In this document: positions 59,570 to 64,000 of the stretch, piece by piece
Layout of the letters: every line of letters begins with the position of its first letter
How positions within the stretch are numbered: position 1 is the first letter of the stretch
From: Neurospora tetraspora
Lineage: Eukaryota > Ascomycota > Sordariomycetes > Sordariales > Sordariaceae
Direction: 5' to 3'
Assembly (NCBI RefSeq): GCF_033439725.1
Contig: NW_026944384.1
Location: 2,294,001 to 2,358,000, forward strand
DNA length: 64,000 bases
The notes under the pieces: model-generated
Told to the model about the DNA's origin: nothing
What the model saw: the letters and a program-made list of their open reading frames with translations, nothing else
Databases searched by the model: none
Program-made: the position numbers and the translations under genes

Positions 59570-62500
59570 GGAGAGGAAATGAGTTTGGATTCATGACTGA
59601 AATACCAGGCTGCTAGTTGCGTTTAAGGGCATGTTCTAGCGTGCTATTTCCCTAGGCTGATGATAACGAGGAGATGATGGCGTCATAAATGGTAACCTTT
59701 GCTTGAATGTCAAGCTTGAAAAGGGGTGGCGGTAAAACAGTGGTGGATATTTGGTGTCTTAATCCCATTCAAGATGGGCTAATCAACGACACTGTGGAAG
59801 ATTTGCAGCTCGGCATTTTCAACATGCCGGTGACCCGCCTGGAAACAACGCACTGCCCGGTTGGCGGGATGCGCCTGGCGTCAGAAGAGAAGTCGAGAAA
59901 GCATAGGGAACAAAAAGGAGTCTGTATGTCTCCAAGACGGCGGAGGCAGTTTGATTTCTTGTTGGAGGTCCAAAATACCTTTTTCTTTGCGGTTCTGTGT
60001 TCCTCATTTAGGAACTCTGTTATTCTATATCCGTACATACGCATACACGTCAATGTACAATTTTCATGTATTTCTGTTGCGGGCGGCGATTCGGCTTCAC
60101 CACTGACTGCATGATATATATTCTGAAGGGATTTCATTTGTCATTGTCTTCGGTTCTTGTTGCGCATTTTCAACGTTTAATCGATACCATCCAAATATCA
60201 CAATGAGCATTACCTCTCAGAACGATCTGCCTGTGTTTGTATGATCAATATGGTGAATATCTGCGCAAGAAACCAAGTAACTGACGGCGCCTTTCCTGAG
60301 TGCTACAAACCCCCTTTCATGTGCATTTCCGTACACCCACTGACTGATGCCCACCCAGCCTTAGCCAGCGTAGGTAATCCCAGTCTCACTTTGCGGAGTG
60401 AATACATCATTCAGGATCATCATGTCACGCTCACACGGCACTCGCTCATGCTGTGTCTCTCCAAGTTCAGGGCATTCCCCCCCCACGTGGTCACCCCTTG
60501 GTCGCAGCTATAATGGTTGTTAGGTATACCGAACTTTCACGATAATGGTCGGTCTCTAGGTGGACATGGAAGTCACAGGCAAAGTACTAAAGGAAGATTA
60601 GGTATACAGGCTCGGTGAGAAGTTCGGCGACGAAACCCAGAAAACATGAGACATGAACTCGTGTGACTAGGGCACTAGATATATCCCCTTCATCAATTTC
60701 TCTCGTCTCCGTTTTTACAATTTGCTCGGTCTGTCATTTCCCTCTGGAAAGGAGGAGTACACGAACGAGATAGGCTCGAAGACCCAACCCAACCCAGCCA
60801 ACCTCCCTTTTTTTTTTCTACTTCTTCTCTGCGGCATCCCATCGAATCGAGTTTGTAGGTACCTACCAACTTGAGAGGTGAGATATGTAGTCAATATCGC
60901 ATCTCACGTCCCACAGCTTCTTGTCCACAACTTCTCTGCAAGAAACTCGCCGCCACCACTAGAAAGTCAGCAGATACTTGGCTGGTTTTGTGTATGTATG
61001 TATGTATACAAGTTTACCTTGATCACTACTGACATCGAGAACGAGCATTACGTACCTTTAGCTGATCTGGCAGGTGTTACTTCTACCCGAAATACCTACT
61101 ACATACCTCTACCTACCTACCTACCTACCTACCTACCTACCTACCTACCTACCTACCTAAGGATGGGGAGATAGGCATCCAGGCCCGGCTTACTTGTATG
61201 CTATACATAACACATCAAGTCCAAGTTCAAGTTCAACACCTGCCGGTGTTACTGTCGTGCTCCGTCAGGCTCCCACCCTTCAAGAACCCCCCCGGACCCC
61301 CCGGATTTTATCAGGCAGGTAAGTAGGTAGCGTAGGTCCTACATACATGATGAAATGCTGTGTCACCAACCTCTCCCAACCTTCCCACCGACTGACTTAC
61401 TTGGACAGAAAACGACGATACATGGCGGATACCTTGGAGCTTTACTATGGGGAGATGGATGGCTTTTTCGGATTTCCATTTTTAGTAGGGGCGCCGTTGT
61501 GTAAACCCGTTGTTCCGTTTTGTCTCGTCTCAAACGCTTGTTACGTTCTGTAGACTGTATCGGTACCCGGGATCGTGTGTTGAGTCTGGTCTTTGACGAC
61601 GGACTTCTTGTTTGATGAATTTGTCTGTACAGTGAGACAAAAAAGATGACAAGCAGATAGATGGTGATGGGTGGATAAAAATGCTCCGGCCGGCTGCCTG
61701 TTACTTTTTTTTCTAGGGACCGGATCTCATCTACATCTTTTCATCTGCTGCCCTTGATCACGATGGGCACACAGTGTTTATATGAGACGGCTAAGGTGGT
61801 GGAAAGGGTGTGTAATGGTCACCATGGTTTGTATTTGAACCGCTCTCCTAGGAGGACAGATAGTCTCAGGACGTCATGATGAGACATTCGTAGAAGAAGC
61901 ACCACCGGTGATCCAGTGGAAGTCGCTGCGCTTTCGACGGCAGCTTCCGGTTCTGGGGTCGCGCACGGAGATAAATCGGTTCGAGAGAGACGTAAAATAT
62001 TCCGAGACGAAGGTGTGCAGAGTATGGCGTCTCGAGACAGCACGTGGAAATAACATGCCGGGAAATCATATGAAGGCAGAAGGGGGTCTCTCAATTGCAA
62101 GTTGGAAATGGGCAAAATGTTTGAATGTTGACAGAGGTTGGACAGACGCCGCGGCCTCGAAGTCAAGAACAGTGGTAGCAGACAGCTGTCAGTCGGGTGG
62201 CAGCCCGGCTCACCTGGCAACCTGGCAGCTGGCAAGGACCTTGCCAAGTGCGAACCTCCACAACCGCCCGGTGCACGGCGACGACGAGATGCAATCCATG
62301 TCGCGCGCCTGCGTTTCCTGATTCTCAACACCAATTCGCTCGTTCGTGACAATTGGTTTGGTGGATTGTGATTGCACGGCCTCATTTACTTACGCCCCTT
62401 ATTTTGTGACCGCAGTTGCATCACACGGACCTGCCAGCTAGCTCTTCAACACCACCGGACCTCGTTGAAAAATTCTTCCATTCACATAATCGTTCATCAG

Positions 62501-62593
62501 TGGCACAAAATCTCGGCTCACAAAAAGGCCAACCACATAATTTCACATCACACGAGGCTTCTCAACCCTTGAAAGAAATTCAGGCAAAGAAAA
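59570..62593. other. intergenic, microsatellite-bearing
   Basis: Between vib-1 and the DUF2011 gene, both plus strand. Mostly short unsupported frames. Contains a CTAC repeat and the leader of the downstream gene. Confidence 0.5.
61109..61158. repeat. (CTAC)n microsatellite, about 12 units
   Basis: An almost perfect CTAC tandem repeat of about 50 bp. Similar shorter CCTA runs occur elsewhere in the window. Confidence 0.9.
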
Positions 62594-63765
62594 ATGTTTG
62601 AGATACCCGACGCAAAGCGGTCAGTTTCCCCCCCCCCCCCCCCCCCCCAAAAGCCTTCTCGTATCCAATATCTGCACCAGACAGGTCACCCCAAACCTGT
62701 CACGGTACACACAATACCTATGTACAGAACTTTTTACTGACCTGTGAAAACAGAGTACGAAGAGATGAGCTCTTCGGCTCAGGGGCCTCCGATCGTGGCT
62801 CCAGTCCGGACACAGCGGACGAAGCGGAAACGGAAGCCAAGGCTCAGCTCCTCAACGCCAAACTCTCCAGTCTGCTTTCATTGAAGTTTGAGTTTGACGA
62901 CGGTGCGGCGGATGACGATGAGGCCACTGCTGCTGCTAAGGAGCCCACAAAAGCTCCGTCCAAGCAACCTGAAGTGACCAAGAAGGAGGAGAAGACCCAG
63001 AAGAAGAAGAAGGAGACAAAGCAAACAAGTCAAGGCGACGACGACTCCTCGACCTCGTCCTCGGATGATGATGACAGTGACGAAGAGGACACACAAATGC
63101 AAGACCAGCCACCACAAGAAGAAGAGGAAGAAGCCGCCGAATTCGAGTTCCGGCTCTTCTCCACATCAGCTCCTCAAAAGATCGTCCTCCCTTCCAAAGA
63201 AGAAGAGGAAGGCGCAGGCGAAACGGTCATCGCAGACCGGCCTATATCTTACTACATACGCGGCGAGCTCACGTCCGAGCAGCAAGAGCAGTTCCGGGCC
63301 GCGGCCGTGACCAGCCAAGACATCCTGAACTGGGCCAAGCAGCGGGCATGGGGACTTGAGGTGCCGTGGAGGGTGAAGAAGATTGTTGTGACAGTGAAAG
63401 GGAAGAAGGGGGAAGCGGCAGCGGCAGCAACCCACCAGCATGGCCAGCCGGTGGTCACGGGGACCGAAGTCCAACAACAACAAGAGGGTGGGGGTGAACA
63501 GCAGAAAAAGAAGAAGAAGCGACTGGGAAAGAAGGGGAGGATTGCCATGAGGATCAAGGAAAAGGCGAGGAAGGAGAAGGAGGAGGCGGAGCAGAAGCAA
63601 AAGATGACCAAGGAGGAACACCTGAAGGAGAAGAAGAAGCGGTTGAATAGGGAGAAGAAGCTGAAGAGGAGACTGAAGGAGAAGGAGAAGAAGATGGCGG
63701 GCAAGGCGGGAAGTTCGGTTGGTGATGCTATGTCTGCGGTGGGGCAGGATTCGGATTCGGAGTAG
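62594..63765 (+). CDS. DUF2011-type nuclear-like protein
   Basis: Predicted 345-residue protein from a 26 nt first exon (62594-62619, ending at GTCAGT) and a long second exon (62754-63765). The join reads MFEIPDAKRVRRDELFG, the conserved start of the fungal DUF2011 family. The region RPISYYIRGELTSEQQEQF followed by DILNWAKQRAWGLEVPWRV matches the family's second conserved block. The remainder is Lys/Glu/Asp-rich, ending in a strongly basic helical stretch that resembles a nucleolar or nuclear signal. Without the short first exon the second exon would appear to start at a TTG or an internal codon. Function unknown; charge pattern suggests a nuclear, perhaps RNA-related, role. The intron holds a 21-C run. 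Confidence 0.72.
62628..62648. repeat. 21-C homopolymer in the DUF2011 intron
   Basis: An uninterrupted run of 21 cytosines starting eight bases into the intron, close to the GTCAGT donor. Confidence 0.9.
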
Positions 63766-64000
63766 GAGGAGGTGGATAAGATGGTTGAGTGAGCGATTCG
63801 TGGCCAAGTGGCGATGAGTTTGTAATTGTTGTTTGTGATGACGGGATACTGGGGTGGTTAAGGGGGTTGCGGGCCATAGTTACGAGGCGGATAGGTCACT
63901 ACTTTTGTACAAAGTTCTGAGGTGATGACGGCCTTTTGTAAACAAACCCCTGAAGCTCTATGGCAATTCTCTCGTCATGGTACTGCACCGGTTCGTCAGA
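63766..64000. other. right edge, 3' region of the DUF2011 gene
   Basis: Probably the 3' untranslated region. No further gene was seen before the window ends. Confidence 0.5.

Noticed and set aside
1-64000. tRNA, dispersed 5S rRNA and CRISPR arrays
   Set aside because: No B-box-bearing cloverleaf, no 5S rRNA core sequence and no regularly spaced repeat were found on reading; a tRNAscan-SE and Infernal run would decide.

Overview
This window reads as the nuclear genome of a filamentous ascomycete of the Sordariales, most likely Neurospora or a close relative. The evidence is: short GT-AG introns (about 50-135 nt) with CTRAC-like branch sites; well-spaced genes on both strands; fungal orthologues throughout, including a VIB-1-type NDT80/PhoG regulator; and one long terminal repeat retrotransposon destroyed by C-to-T and G-to-A transitions, the mark of repeat-induced point mutation (RIP). 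The genus is an inference from these features, not from a database match.

Layout. Positions 1-11368 are gene-poor and hold a 5.6 kb AT-rich Copia-type element (4425-9979) with two 183 bp LTRs, a 5 bp target duplication GAAAG, and recognisable but stop-riddled integrase, reverse transcriptase and RNase H. Positions 11369-41829 form a gene-dense housekeeping block of twelve genes: a family-16 methyltransferase (-), a heme-oxygenase-fold membrane protein (-), a SLC35F-type transporter (-), the Rab7 GTPase Ypt7 (-), a MoxR/Mg-chelatase-like AAA-type protein (+), Golgi GDPase Gda1 (-), a PPPDE-thioredoxin-PUL protein (+), a short kinesin-3 (+), a probable NOPCHAP1-like protein (-), an eIF4E-type cap-binding protein (+), dolichyl-diphosphatase Cwh8 (-) and an RWD-RBR ubiquitin ligase (+). 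Positions 41830-57334 are 15.5 kb without any recognisable conserved gene, although at least one spliced orphan reading frame (52492-53152, -) looks genuine. The right end carries the vib-1 orthologue (57335-59569, +), a 3 kb spacer with microsatellites, and a DUF2011-type gene (62594-63765, +).

The genes do not form a pathway cluster. Several belong to shared processes: Ypt7 and kinesin-3 in membrane and organelle traffic; Gda1 and Cwh8 in glycosylation (GDP removal in the Golgi lumen, recycling of dolichyl pyrophosphate in the ER); RBR ligase and PPPDE-PUL protein in ubiquitin or ubiquitin-like turnover; eIF4E and the NOPCHAP1-like protein in translation and snoRNP assembly. Exon boundaries given below were read by eye from splice signals and checked for frame closure; they were not checked against transcripts or alignments.
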